A stretch of 64,000 nucleotides of DNA from Paulownia fortunei (GCA_019321725.1 CM033116.1:10868841-10932840); one strand, 5' to 3'. Shown: positions 11,263 through 25,232, numbered from the stretch's first letter. Program-made: numbers and translations. The notes: generated by a model not told the origin, from the letters alone.

Positions 11263-14122
11263 TATCACAACCTCCCAAAAATATGTATACATATATACAT
11301 AAACAACCTGTGCAACATAATTTTTGTATGTATGTGTGTGTATAACTTTTTTTCTAGCTAGTTTGTTTGACATAATACTGATAAAATAAAGTGCTTTAAT
11401 ATCCTGTAACACTGTATAAACATAGATAGTTATTTGAACGATAAAAAGGTCCATCAAAATCATCACAAAACTCAGACTCATTTATAATAGAGTTTTGAAA
11501 GTGATATAAAGGATAAGGTCGAAAATATAATACAATAGACTGTAAAATCAAAAGCACAGCCTATAAAATAGCCCCAACAGGTCGTTATCCATATACATCC
11601 ATCTTTGAAAGCCTATAGAAGCTCCACAACCAGCCCAATAGACTAGAGGTCTCAAGTCTCACCATGCTCACCTATAATGCATGAACTACATGAGCTAATG
11701 CTCAATAAGTAAACATCATGCAAGGCAAGAGTATGAAATCTCATGCAACTCATCTCTAAGAAATGATGCTATAAATGTGTCAAATTTGAGTACTCATAAA
11801 TCAAAGAGTTTTTATTTAAAATCACTTTATTTTATTTGGGTTGTTAGCCCACCTACTATGCACTGGAAAGAGAGATTTGCACAATATCAATAATAAAATA
11901 GCCATAAACAAATTAACTCAGTCCAAGGGCCATCTCCTGGGATTATTAGTGGTCCACCCTCTATGATCCTCCAGAAGTCTTCCCACCGGCAGAGTCAATA
12001 AGGGCACAGTCAAGTTGTTCACCCTCTAGTCACCACTTGAGGCATACCCCTTATCAACCACTATGATCCTCCGGGAAGTAATACTCGCGGTGCCCCAAAA
12101 TATCACATAAGCATGTCTCGCATGCTTTTGTACACTAGTAGTAGCCAACCAAAATATTTTTTTTTTGAAAATCATGTCTCAAATCTTATCGTGCATGTAA
12201 GAACCTCAACTATACTCATATGTCATGCATGTACATGTGAATGCTCATGAATGGTATGTTCAATATGAAATGCAAGTCATCTTGCTCTCAACATGTTTCA
12301 AGAATCATAAAACTCTTAAGGTACATATTGTACTTATTATTCAATTAATTTAAATATCATCAACACATTAGGTATAAATACTTCAAGACATACTATGTTC
12401 ATGCATTGTAGTTGCAAATGGATCTTTACTCACCTTACACTGGTTCATGTCCAGGTTAATTAGTGTTCATCCCTTACCTTAGATGTGGAATAATCTATAA
12501 AAATATATTATATGAATCACAATCCTTAATTAGCAATTTTACTACTGCTCATATCATACAAACACCTTGAATCTTAAATTAACTAGGTGATAATCAAACA
12601 TTGCAACTTAGAAAATGAAATATCCTAAGTACCTTAATTTTCCATCATAATGTATGCTAAGATCACCTAATTGATGTGCTATTGCTCTTCCAACAGGTCC
12701 TTAAATAACCAAAAGCAATTATACCATAGATATGTTGTAACAAGTAAAATGGGACATATTTTCACCTTCTAATTTCCTTGTTGCCACATTGGGTTTCATA
12801 GACATTTTGACATCCTTTAGAATATTATTTCACTCTCAGCTTTTTACCACACTTAGCTAACATATAGAACAGTATAACTGTGCCATAAATTTGAAAAAAC
12901 ACATGGGTCTATGTCCCCTAATTTAGTCCCCTTCACAGCATACTAGAATATATATTCTTACTTTGTCAGTTTTGAGTGTTTCTTCAATATCATGCCCTAG
13001 TTTAATTTCTAACCAATGAAAAATTTATTCCAATACTCTTAACTCATATATGAACATGTATATGATGATACCTATAGGTTTTAGTCAACATACCATATAC
13101 TTTTGAAGCCTAAAACACAAGAATACACTAAGGTGACAGTTTCTAGTACAAGTGTTTTCTATCAAGTATTTGCAACCAAAAACCTTTTCTTTGTGACCAA
13201 TGCCTATCTAATAACATCATAGTACATTTTATAAATAATATTAGAATCTTAATAAGCTAATAAACCTCAAAAGAAATCTAAAAGTCATGCCAAACCCGTA
13301 AGTTAAGCTTACCTTGCACAATTTTCTACTTGAACTTGTTTATTTCTCCTTCCCTTTGCTTGGTTTGCCTTCTTTTTTTGGTTGGAATCACATAAGACCT
13401 ATTTAGAGAGATTTTCCTATGTCTTTGGAAGCTAAAATGGTGCAGAAGAAGTTTCAAGTTGTGGCTGTTAGCTTAAGAGTGAAGAATAGGTTGAGGTGCT
13501 AGTTTGGAAAGTCTAAGCATGAGGTGGCATGTAGAGAAAAAATCTGATTTTCTCCCTTATCTTGTAGCCCTAATCTTGTGTGTCTCACCTATTTTTATTT
13601 GGTTTTAACCTATTTTAGTCACCATTCATTCTCATAGGTAATTCCTATGTCTGTTTATTCGATCTCTACCGAAAGACATCTAATTCTTAAATGATTATTT
13701 CGTTCGAATTTCTAAAATCATATGCACACATAAACCTTGTATTATTACACCTAAATCATATTATATCATGTCCAGTATCAAAACTATGTTAATTCATGGA
13801 TGTATACTTTTAAAACACCTCAATCTAAATTAAATCGAATCATATAAACTTACTAGTAACACCTTTAACACTTCCAAAATTATAACATATAACCTATGAA
13901 TATCTAATATATTGACCAATCTATTCTTTTTCTTATTTAATTATAGAATTACTTAATTTTGTTATAGGATCTCAACCACTAACAGCACGTGATAGCATTA
14001 GATGTCTAACGATTAAAAATGCTATATATGCTATGTAGATGTTAATGCAAATTAGAATATAAGTAGTATGTAATGCATGAATCATATTAGTCGAGTGAAT
14101 AGTGTGAGTCTTGGGTATGAGA
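11263..14122 (-). mobile_element. Ty3/gypsy LTR, 2860 bp
   Basis: Plus-strand ends are TATCACAACC (from TGTCACAACC) and CTTGGGTATGAGA. Collinear with 15885-18632. On its right is a polypurine tract preceded by integrase, so it acts as the 3' LTR of that unit; on its left is a PBS and leader, so it also acts as a 5' LTR. LTRs of nearly 3 kb fit the Del/Tekay group of chromoviruses. Confidence 0.85.
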
Positions 14123-14135
14123 TTTTCCCCTCCTT
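14123..14135 (-). other. Polypurine tract of the gypsy element
   Basis: Minus strand reads AAGGAGGGGAAAA immediately before the 3' LTR. Confidence 0.75.
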
Positions 14136-14136
14136 A

Positions 14137-15018
14137 TTAAAATTTCATCCTCAAAATTTACTAACCAAAAGAGTTCTGGATACTTGATTTTCATATCATC
14201 TTCCCTTCCCAAGTAGCTTCTTCTGTTGATTGATTTCTCCATAATACTTTAACCAATGGGATTTTTTTATTTTTGAGTTGTTTTACTTCTCGTAGAATAA
14301 TCTCTATAGGTCTTTCATCTTAACTCAAATCTGCTTTCAACTCTATAGGTTCATTCTTCATAACATGAGACAGATTTGCAATATATTTCCTCAACATGGA
14401 TGCATGAAATACATTGTGCACTTGAGACATTGATCCAGGTAGGTCGAGTTTATAAGTAGCATCCTCAATTTTTTTTTCTTTTTGCCCAAGTCATATAATC
14501 ACTTTCATTGGAGACACCTTCAAAAATTCGATCCCCTGTCATAAATTATAATGTTATTCCTCTTTAATCTGCATAATTTTATGGTCACCTCTAACTAGTT
14601 TCCATACATTGGCAATTTGTTATACCACTTCCATCATTTCCCAAACCATATTTAGCCTGAAAGAAAACAAATTCATTTTAATATAAATGATGACCTATAT
14701 ATTTTATCATACAATGCCTCATAGAGAATTATCCCAAGTAGCCTTATCACTTTGTTACTAGAAATTCCACCCAAGGAAAAAATTTCTCAATTGACATCAA
14801 CAATCTAATGCACAAGCTTTAAGAATTTCTTGCAAAGTCTAATTTGTTTGTTCTGATTGCCCATTGATGCATGGATGATTACAATACTAAAATATAATTT
14901 TATTCCCCATACCTGATGTAAACTTTCTAGGAAGTGGACAAAGACCTTAAATCTATATCAGAGCTTATAGACAATAATAAACCATAAAGTCTAACCACTT
15001 CTTATACACTTATCTTTT
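14137..15018 (-). pseudogene. Ty3/gypsy integrase, C-terminal half
   Basis: Minus strand carries, in order, a degraded end of the integrase core (about 14760-14860, resembling the family's LPLVEFAYN and DGQSERT segments), FLKVSPMK (14503-14529), HNVFHASMLRKYI (about 14380-14418) and PLVKVLWRNQSTEEATWEGK (about 14200-14262), then the polypurine tract. This is the classic C-terminal integrase/chromodomain-region signature of plant Ty3/gypsy pol. Several stops and shifts are present. The 15019 edge joins it directly to the leader, so gag, protease, RT, RNase H and the integrase N-terminus are deleted. Inactive. Confidence 0.85.
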
Positions 15019-15884
15019 AGGAGAAGCACTAGACCTTAATGCCTTGCCTAATATTATAACAATATCACATAAGGTTCATCGAATTCCAATAGGTGTATAT
15101 GATAAACTAAAAGAGAGATTGGATTTGCCCTTACAACTATATCCAGGATAAAATTAATTGGTTGGTCAATAGCATGCCCGAAAACTTCTTTTCAACACGT
15201 ATCAAGAGATCTAAGATCACACAAATAGATTTTTAGTAAACTTTGGTCATTTCTAAAAATTCTAACATAACCCAAAAATCGATAATAACTCTTTCTTACT
15301 ACTCTCTTTCACGGTAACTATAGAAAATTATAATTTGACAATCTTCTTTATTTTCTGCAATAGGTAAATATTTTCCTACTATGGTCTCCATAAATTTCTA
15401 AATTTTCATCACCAAGAATTTAAAAGTTTTAATAATCCTGGAATAATCCACAATGCATAATTCTCAATAAACCAATCAATACAAAAGGTTATATCATAAT
15501 CCTAACAAAAATAATAAAATTAACCTAGAGCTCTTAAAATCTAATTAGTTGATCTTGAACTTCAAGTAGAAATTAAAACATTGTAACTCACCTCATATAT
15601 ATATCAAGTACCCTATCCAGTCTTATTACATACTTAGTGGATAATAGAGAATATGTAACTCCAGAGATAGAATTCCAAACAATAATTTTATACGTGTTAT
15701 TACTGATGAGTCTGCCTCAACATTATTTTATACAAAATCTTAAAACACATGGCCAATATTATTCATGAAATACAAAATGAATTATGCAATAAATAAAACT
15801 TACTGGCATGATTGAGCTCACAAGTTTCAAAGGTCATGTACATGGACAGTCTATAGAACCACAAATCAGGCTCTGATACCACTC
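15019..15884 (-). mobile_element. Gypsy leader sequence, second copy
   Basis: Second copy of the leader seen at 10407-11262, offset about 4612 bases, with scattered substitutions and short indels. Non-coding. Confidence 0.75.
15867..15881 (-). other. Primer-binding site (tRNA-iMet type)
   Basis: Minus strand TGGTATCAGAGCCTG matches the 3' end complement of plant initiator tRNA-Met without mismatch over its first 13 bases; the LTR edge is 3 bases away. Confidence 0.85.
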
Positions 15885-18632
15885 TGTCACAACCTGCAAA
15901 AAATATATATACATATATATAAACAAACTGTGCAACATAATTTGTGCATGTATGCATATGTATAACCTTTTTTTCTAGCTAGTTAGTTTGACATAACACT
16001 AATAAAGTAAAGTGCTTTAACATCCTGTAACACTGTAAAAACATAGATAGTTATTTGAACGATAAAAAGATCTATCAAAATTGTCACAAAACTCAGACTC
16101 GTTTATACTGTATAGGAGCTCCACAATCAACCTAGTAAACTAGAGGTCTCAAGTCTGACCATGCTCACCTACAATGCATGAACTACATAAGCTAATGCTT
16201 AATAAGTAAACATCATACATGGCAAGAGTATGAAATCTCATGCAACTCATCTCTAAGAAATGATGCTATAAATGTGTCAAATTTGAGTACTCATAAATCA
16301 AAGAGTTTTTATTCAAAATCACTTCATTTTATTAGGGCCCTGGCCCACCTACTATGCACCAGAAAGAGTTTTGCACAATGTTAACAATCAAATGGCCATA
16401 AACAAATTGACTCAGTCCAGGGGCCATCTCTTGGGATCACTAGAGGTCCACCCCTTGTCTTCTTCTGTGATCCTCTAGAAGTCTTTCTACCGGTGGAGTC
16501 AATAAGGGCACGGTTAAGTGGTCCACCCTCTCGTGACCACCAGAGACACACCCCCAGTTAACCTCTATGATCCTCTGCGAAGTAATACTTGTGGTGCACC
16601 AAAATATCATATAAGCATGCTTAGCATGCCTCGATACACTAGTAGTGGCCAACCAAAATATTTTCTTTCTAAAAATTATGTCTCAAATCATATCGTGCAT
16701 GCAAGAATCTCACTCATATGTCGTGCATGCACATGTAAATGCTCATGAAAAGTATGTTTAATATGAAATATAAGTCATGTTGCTCTTAACATGTTTAAAG
16801 AATCATAAAACTCTTAAGATACATACTATACTTGTCATCCAATCAATTTAAATATCATCAACACAATAGGTATAAATGCTTCAAGACATACTATGTTCAT
16901 GCATTGTAGTTGCAAATGAATTTTTACTTACCTTACACTGGTTCGTGTCTAGGTTAATTAGTGTTCGTTCCTAACCATAGATGTGGAATAATCTGTAAAA
17001 ATATATTATATGAAGCACAATCCTTAATTGGCAATTTTACTACTCCTAATATCATACAAACACCTTGAATCTTAAATTAACTAGGTGACAATCAAACATT
17101 GCAACTTAGAAAATATAATATCCTAAGTACTTTAATTTTCCATCTTAATGTGTGCTAAGAACACCTAATTGATGTGCTATAACTCTTATAACAAGTCCCT
17201 AAATATCCTAAATCAATTACACAATAGATATGTTGTAACAAGTAAAATGGGACAGATTTTCACCTTGTAATTTCCTTGCTGCCACATTAGGTTTCATAGA
17301 TATTTTAACATCCTTAGGAATATTTATTCACTCTCAACTTTTTACCAAACTTAGATAACATGTATAAAAATATAACCATGCCATAATCTTTCCAAAATGC
17401 ACAGGTCTAGGTCCCCTAATTCAGTCCCCTTCATAGCACACCATAACATATATTCTTACTTTGGTAGTTTTGAGTGTTTCTTCATTATCATGCCCTATTT
17501 CAATTTCTAATCGATGAAAATTTATTCCAGTACTCTTAAATCATATAATAACATGTATATGATGATACCTATAAGTTTTATTCAACATATCATACACTTT
17601 TGTAGTCTAAATCACAAGAATACACCAAGGTGACAATTTCTAGCACAAGTGTTTTCTATCAAGTATTTGCGACCAAAAACCCTTTCTTTGTGCACCAACG
17701 CCTATCTAATAACATCCTAAAACATTTATAAATAATATTCAAATCTTAATAAGCCAATAAACCTTAAAATAAATCTAAAAGTCATGCCAAACCCGTAGAT
17801 TAAGCTCACCTTGCACAGTTTTCTACTTAAACTTGTTTACTTCTCCTCCCCTTTGCTTGTTTTGCCTTCTTTTTTGGTTAGAATCACTTAGGACCTATTT
17901 AGAGAGATTTTTATATGTATTTGGAAGCTGAAATGGTGTAGAATAAGGGTCAAGTCGTGGCTGTTAGCTTAAGAGTGAAGAATAGGTTGAGGTGCTAGCT
18001 TGTAAAGTCTAAGCATGAGGTGATATAAGCTTGAGGCGGGATGTAGTGGTAAAATCTGATTTTCTCCCTTATCTTGTAACCCTAATCTTGTGTCTCACCT
18101 ATTTTTTTTTTGTTCAACCTATCTTAGTCACCATTCATTCCCATAGGTAATTTCAATGTTCGTTTATTCGATCTCCAAACCTATTGACATCAGATTCTTA
18201 AATGATTGTCTAGTTTGCATTTCAAATTTTTTATGTAGATATGGATCTTGTATTATGATACTTAAATCATATTATATCATGTCTAATATCCCAAGTATGT
18301 TAATCCATCGGTGTATACTTTTAAAACACCCCAATCTAATTAAATCGAATTATATAAACTTACTAGTAACATCTTTAACATTTACAAAATTATAACATAT
18401 AAGATATAAATATCCAATATATTGACCAATCTATTATTTTTCTTATTTAAATATAGAATTACTTAATTACATTATAGGATCTCAACCACTAACATCATGT
18501 GATATCATTAGAAGTCTAACGATTAAGAATGTTATGTATGTCATGCAGATGTTAATGCAAATTAGCATATAAGTAGCATGTAATGCATGAATCATATTGG
18601 GTAAGTAAGTAGTGTGAGGCTTGGATATTACA
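15885..18632 (-). mobile_element. Ty3/gypsy 5' LTR, 2748 bp, inserted in copia integrase
   Basis: Plus-strand ends are TGTCACAACC and TTGGATATTACA. The bases to the right of 18632 are copia integrase cut directly after ...FIDEFSRY, so the insertion point is inside the copia element. No matching target duplication can be seen because the other outer end of the gypsy structure is rearranged. Confidence 0.85.
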
Positions 18633-20101
18633 ATAACTGTACCTAGAAAATTCGTCGATAAAGATTACGAAGTAGCGATAGTTCCCACGAGTATTAACAC
18701 TTTGTGGCCTACATACATCCGAATGAATCAAATTTAATAGATTTTTAGCTTGCTCCACTTGTCCAACAAATGGTGATTTGGTCATCTTCTCTTTGAGACA
18801 TAACTCACATGTTGACATTCTTTTATCTTTTGGAAGATCGAGTAATTGGGCAAACTTGTGAACTCTCTTCTTAGAGATGTGACATAATCTAGCATGCCAT
18901 AAGAGTTGGGTACTATGATTATCTAATTTTCTTTTATTTTTTTGAACGTGAAAAATGAGTTATGGGGAGTAATATAATATAAACTATTCATCAATATGCT
19001 AGAGGTAATCAAACTGAATCTTTAAATATGGAGTAACTTCCATGTTTTATTGAAAAAGTTAAACCTTCTCTATCCAAAATAGGAATGGACATAATATTCT
19101 CAACAATCTCTGGAACATAAATACAATTGTTCAAAACTAAAACTACTCTATTTCCTAAAGCTAAGTTGACACTTCCTATGACTAATGCAGCAACCTTTAC
19201 TCCATTCCTCAACTATAGGACCGTCTCTCCTCTACTTAGCTTCCTTTTTGTTTTCATCACCTGTAAATCATTGCAAAGATGAGACCCATATCCATTATCC
19301 AATACCCAAGAAATATTGTTAACTGGTAAGTTAACTTCAACAAAATAAGTACCTGAGCAATTTATGAGCTTTGGAACTCTTCGACACCCCACCAATTGCC
19401 TTCATGCCTTTGGAATTTGAGGAAAGCTTTCCTATCCCCTTCTTTCTCTTAGGCTTTGTAGCCTTCGAGTTAGGTGAGGATCCAACAAACAAAATCAACT
19501 TGTCCTTCTTCACAGTGGACTTAACCCTCTTCAACATGTTAAGCAGCTCAGTAAGGCTAGTTTCCATCTTATGTAGGTTGAAGTTGACAACGAAAGTGTC
19601 AAATGATTGAGGCAGAGACTATATGATCAGATCCAAATAGAATTCGTTATCTATAACAGCTCTAGGTGACTCGAGCCTTTCGATCTGACCTATTATCTTT
19701 AATCTATAATCATGGACTAAAGAGCCACTCATCATATGGATCTTGAAAAACTCTTTTAAGATCTAATATCTCGTCTGCCTAGTATGTTCACCATATAACT
19801 CTTGTTGGTGAACAAAGATATTACGCGCATGCGCATATAGCTCATGTTGCCTTTACAACTTGTTTGATATCAATGCCATCATATGGTATCATGCTTGCAG
19901 ATCATCCTCGACTTGTTGTTAATATTTTCCAAGCTCCTCTTCGGTCCCATCTAACAGTGGACCTGCTGGTGGAGGAACATTGATAATGTAGGATTTCTTC
20001 TTAGATTGTAAAATAATATTGTGGTTCCTAAACCAATCAAAAAAGTTGGGTCTAATTAATTTATTAGTGTCCAGAATTGATGGAAGTAGATTTTTAGCCA
20101 T
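18633..20101 (-). pseudogene. Copia gag, protease and integrase start (copy A)
   Basis: Minus strand from the ATG at 20099-20101. Gag begins MAKNLLPSILDTNK and PNFFDWFRN, continues with ETSLTELLNMLKRVKS (19337-19567) and a Lys-rich basic segment. The CCHC zinc knuckle expected next is missing: sequence jumps from ...SSKAH to the segment before protease, GTYFVEVNLPVN. Protease reads WVLDNGYGSHLCNDLQ, with DNG in place of the catalytic DTG. The gag-pre-integrase domain (CELCLKEKMTKSPF) and integrase start (LIHSDVCRPQSV, FVIFIDEFSRY) follow, then the gypsy LTR. Copy A has an extra stop at 19213-19215 where copy B reads Gln (CAG). Many stops; inactive. Confidence 0.9.
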
Positions 20102-21437
20102 TTTGTAGATAATCTAAAAAATTTAAACAACAAGGTCTTTAACAATAAATGCTTCCCACTATTTTATTCAAATTTAATCACCACTAATGGAAATTCAAGA
20201 AATCATATTCCCTAGTGGGCTTGAGGCCCAATCAGTATGTCGTATGCCCTAATTTTATTATCCTACAAAACATATTGAAAGGTAGTTAACTTTTAACGAT
20301 TTCATCTCCATACAACCTACCCTCAAGATATTTTACCCCATTTCTTCCCATATTCCTAATTTTATGAGCCCATATAGTATTAAGTGTCAAGCAAGACCCA
20401 TCAAACCTCTATGTAGATGGAGCATCAAAATATTCCACATCTCATGGCCAACATAGGGACGAGTCCATCCCATAGGCATCGCCATGCTTAGTAGATATCA
20501 CAACTTTCCATTACAGAATCATTCCATGACTCATGGTCGATGACAAAGTAATGTAGCATCGTCATGTTGTCTAGTTTTGATGGTAGATATGGATTATTGG
20601 ATCCAACCCAATTTTATCCATATTTGCTTGAAAGAAAATTTTTAAAAATTTCTTCACTTGATTTTAATTAAGTGGGGTTAATTTATTTAACCAAGACCTC
20701 ATCACTTTTAATCTTAGTTTATTTTATGTGTTTGCATTCAATTGATGGCAAGCATAAACATTAAATACACCCTATGCATGCATCTAATATATACATAACT
20801 TAGATGATCATGGGCCAATCCTATGTGATCCATTTAAGCTAAAAATGCATTTACATCAATCTATGGGTAATAAAATAAAAATAAAAACTAAGTTCTCTTA
20901 CATGAATATATCCCATACATTCATAGGCCTTCTCTTGATTCTTTGTCTTAGTTATTCTTCTTATCCATCAAAAAATTAAAAAGAAAAACCTCACCCTATT
21001 TTACTCTCATTTCATAAATATAAAGTACATACAAGAAAAAAAATAAAAGACTTGCAGGCCCCATTTTAAAATCTTAAATATAAATAAATCTAATCATATT
21101 GGTCTAAAAATCTCCATGATCATTCCATAAATTTATCATCCATTTAAATTGTAATTTTATGACTTGGGATAAAATATCAATTTTCACGAAAAACTTATTT
21201 TTCAAGAAATTAAAATTAATAGTTTAATTAAAATTCTAAATAATTAAATTTAGCAATTCAACACGATGAGGATGTCCAACACCCCCTAATTGAATCGAAT
21301 TCAATTACACATGTTCTATTTAACAATTAAATAAATTGTAAAATATTTTTATCCCAATCAGAAATACAAAAAATCAATCTGAATTTAACAATTAAATTCG
21401 TAGGCATAAATCAAATCCAATTGAAATTGCGCAAATA
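20102..21437 (-). mobile_element. Copia leader (copy A)
   Basis: About 1.3 kb between gag and PBS with no sustained frame. The part at 20400-20620 resembles, in reverse orientation, the leader of the plus-strand copia element near 29640-29870 (block around 'atatgggctcat'), so the two elements are one family. Confidence 0.7.
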
Positions 21438-21451
21438 GGGCTCTGATACTA
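21438..21451 (-). other. Copia primer-binding site (copy A)
   Basis: Minus strand TAGTATCAGAGCCC: tRNA-iMet type with one early G-to-A change. Confidence 0.75.
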
Positions 21452-21452
21452 C

Positions 21453-23649
21453 AGTTGGGTTCACGCGATTTCATGGTATGTGTAGTGGAAAAATAAATTT
21501 TTTAAAATTAAACATGCCATAACAATTACAGTAGTACCCCGGATCCGATGCGATTTTTAACAATCTTGTAATTTCCAATGGCTATAGAAAAATAAATTAA
21601 AATATCGATTTATACCTTTATGCACTCTGGTTTTCGTAGGGTTTGAGGTAATCGATTACTATCCCCTTCCTAAATTTTGTTTCACAGGGATCCAAACGTT
21701 TTCCTTCTTAGTCCACACATTGAGTAGGAACACGGAATGCAAACTCCACTAGCAATCTAGATTCTTTTACTAATCTGGTTTATGGAGTGAATATGGTAAA
21801 TATTAATTCTTGTTATCAACTTGTGATAAAAAAATTAATACATAAATAAAAAAGATGGAATTTTGGTTGAAAAAAAATGGAAAAAGAAAAATAATATTTT
21901 TCTCCTATTATTTTCTAAATTGCTAAAAATTTGAAGGCTTATTATTGTACGCCAATTTTTCGGCCACCTTGTTTAAATAGTGGGACTCAAAATTTTCAAG
22001 AGTCCCACTCTCGGTATTTTTGGCCTCTTTTTTAATTGGTTGGAAGATTTTTGGCTTATTCCAAATCTCCAAAAAAATTCCAACTTTATCTCTTATCTTC
22101 TAAAGATTTAAAGTCTTCCAAGAATGTCAAATTCTTGAGTTTCCATCCTTTTCAAATAACCTACATGGGCTTCTCCCAATGGACCTTTATGAATTGGGTT
22201 TGGGCTTAAAAAAATTCCATAATTAATCTGATTAATTATTTTAAGCCTAAATTCAATTATTTAATTCCAACTAGCCCACATAATCAAATTAGACCCAATT
22301 AAATAATTTAATTATTTAATTGAGTAAATTAATTTAATAATTAAATTAATTTATGGTCTACAGAATTAATTTGATCCAATCAAATAATTATTTCACTACA
22401 ATTAGGCTTCCTAATCTTATTAGGTCTAATTAAATAATTTAATTATTTAATTAAATAATTAATTCAACTCATTGGATTAATTTAACCCCTAATTAATTAA
22501 TTTTTATTAATTAATTGGATTCAACTCCTTAGATTAATTCCTAATTTAGAAATATTCCATCTCAAATTGTGTGCGACCTTTTAGGTTCACAACTAAGCTA
22601 TCAATAGGCTTGCAATATTTACAACTTTTGAATTGTTATTATTTTGATTAATTAATCCAATTAATTAATATTCTTGAAATTAACTCCTAATTTCAAGAAC
22701 CTCACAAGCCATGAGAAACACCTAGCAAGTGTATCATGACTACCTAGTCTTTGGTGAATTAGTGATTGAACTTATTTTAATTATGAGTACCATACACATA
22801 AGGTCCTTCCATCATCTAATCTCCTAATTGAGTCTAGGGCATGGATTAATAGTCGAAACCCTAATTGCTTAATAACTAAGATTCTATTTTAAGTTTCAAT
22901 AACTCATAACGAATCATTAGAAAACCGCTGTCTAACATTCATCCTGCCTTGGCCAATGATTTATGAGTCATGAACTATGAAAACATAGAAAATTCACTTG
23001 TTATGCCAGACAAGTGATGGATTCTTTGTTGGTAATTCATTAACCTCCATACATATTAATTCAACATTCAATGTACCCCCTTTGTGATTGTTAGACAATT
23101 AGAAGATACATCAAAATGAACACAACATACATAAGACTACTATGGTGCCTCAAGTCCAAGGACTAATCATGTACTATCGTAATGTGGAAGTTCTAATTTC
23201 AACAAACAACGTTTCTAATTAAGAATTATCAGTAGACCTATTTAATGTACTTGTTCTCTAACAATCACCCGCATACATGCACTGGCGTTCACTATGCCAA
23301 TGTACATGGAGTGAGACATCCTTCTCATACGAGCATGCATCGTATGCGAGTCTATTGAGCTATTTGATATTCCATCTCAAAAAGCCCTCGACTCGGAACT
23401 AATTTAAGACAAAAGCTATAGAGTCATATTCCATGATCACCATCAAATGCGTGACCATGCCTCCTAGCTAAGTTTGGTCTTGGGACTTTATATAATTACT
23501 AATATGCAATTAAAGATAAAGAATTTTTTTCTATTTTATTAATATCATTTGAAAAAGATTGTTTTTATAGATAATAATAGTATATTTTTATAGATATAAG
23601 AGTATAAAAGATGTACAATCTAATTAGTGGGTCGGGCTCTACTCTAGCA
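21453..23649 (-). mobile_element. Copia 5' LTR, 2197 bp (copy A)
   Basis: Plus-strand ends AGTTGGGTTCACG and CTACTCTAGCA, decayed forms of TGTTGGGTTC... and ...TCTAACA. Contains a TTAATTAA-rich core at 22220-22500 and 22640-22670. It lies inside the Athila-like LTR to its right. Confidence 0.85.
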
Positions 23650-24773
23650 GTTTGTACTAAATCCTATATCTCTATAGCGACCTAGTCTACAACATATATT
23701 ACACGAGCACTTATTGCAACACTACCTCTCGATCTCAATCACAACAATGAAGATCATTTAAAAGTTGAAAAAAACTTCAAAAAGCATTAAGAACATAATG
23801 TGTTCATCACAAACCAAACATCATTTTCACCACAAATAAGATATCAATTCATAAATTCAAAGAAATGACTTTCCAAGCCTTGACAAAAGATGGTTTAGCT
23901 CATATTAGAATCAACCAAACACCGAGTGTCTCCCAACAACATGGTTTTCACAAATTTCTCAAAAATAAAATAATTTAAAGAAGAAACTAAAGTAGAATAT
24001 TACAACCACTAAAGTGATTCTTCACTTCTAGCCTTGGTTCTTCATTGCCCAATGACACTCCTTCTTTTCTTGACTTCAAATCCAAAGCTCCTTGATAATG
24101 GGTGTGTGTGTGTTCTTGGTTTAGTTTGTGTAGAAATATGGAGAAATGCTTATTTTAGGTGGAGAGAAAATATATGTTAGAATTTTGGTATCAAGAGTGT
24201 GTTGGGTGATGAGTGAATAATGTAAAGTGTGATGTGAATTGTGTGTATATAGTGTATATACAAGCATATCACATTGGTGGTGATGTGTATATTGTACATA
24301 AGTGTGGGTAACAAGAAATATGCTGAAATGCCAATTGGGTCGCCACTTATCATGAAAAATTTGTTAGCTGTATTATGCGCAGTGGAGCCATGGCTTGAAA
24401 CCTTATGTTTTGTAATATGTGGGGCTGTAGTATAGAATTTTTCAATTGCAGCTCGAAACACTCTATCACATGGAATTATGGATCGCGATTCAAAATGCAC
24501 TATCACTTCATTTTCACTTTGAGCTGCGGCATGGATTTTCTAGGCCACGGCTCGAAACTTTAGTGCCACCACATAGAATTTCTAGGTAGTGGCCCGAAAC
24601 CCCTTTTTTCTTATTTTTTTGCATTTTTCAACTTTCAAACCAATTTCTTCAAAATTTGTACCTACACAACATATATGATATGATAAGTACCCAAATCCAT
24701 TAATTATAAGTTAAAAACATCCAAATTTATGCTTGTGGGAGTATCAAAAATGTGTTAAACTATGAGCTTATCA
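23650..24773 (-). mobile_element. Athila-like gypsy LTR (minus orientation, copy A)
   Basis: The reverse complement is collinear with 36823-38200: start TGATAAGCTCATAGTTTAAC at 24773, the 'gtgtaggtacaaa' block, a GC-richer segment with repeated 'gcagctcgaaac' words (24340-24600), an AC-rich segment, and a tail ending 'atataggatttagtac' where the copia LTR interrupts it. Non-coding. Confidence 0.75.
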
Positions 24774-25232
24774 TATATTCGAAAGCTAGTGTCCATATGC
24801 ATCATTAATTAGTTGAACCTATTTTAGACACATTACCAGTTACCTTTTAATGGTAGAATTGATATGTCTTGAGAGAGTATCAAGTACAAGTAGAAGTCAT
24901 ATTGTCGCACAATCAAACATTCATGCTAACCATAAATTTGTGCAACTCCTAATGAAGTAAAATGGTGATCTATATCCTTGAACCCATTCTCCCTTGATTT
25001 CAATCTCTTACATTTCTTGGTTTTTGTATTTGGTTTGCTAATTAGTTTATTTTAGTTTTTAATTCGCTCCTCAAATTTTGATAGGCTAGATATAGCTAGA
25101 GGATCTATATTTGGTACTTGCATACATGCTCCCTAGGGACACGACAATCTGTATTCTCACACACTCTATTACTTATGACTAGTGTACTTGCTAAATCTGT
25201 ATTGCATACATTACATACAGTCACCAAGGTTT

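Noticed and set aside
22220..22500. TTAATTAA-rich palindromic stretch as a replication origin or attachment region
   Set aside because: It is a normal part of every LTR of this copia family in the window; no further evidence.
5882..23649. One single minus-strand copia element spanning both halves
   Set aside because: Flanking bases (ATATG and GTTTG) do not match as a target duplication, the integrase core is missing and another copia LTR lies between, so one origin cannot be shown.
24177..24506. 109-residue minus-strand frame, identical at 49167-49496
   Set aside because: Lies wholly inside the Athila-like LTR; no domain signature, low-complexity C-terminus; duplicated only because the block is.
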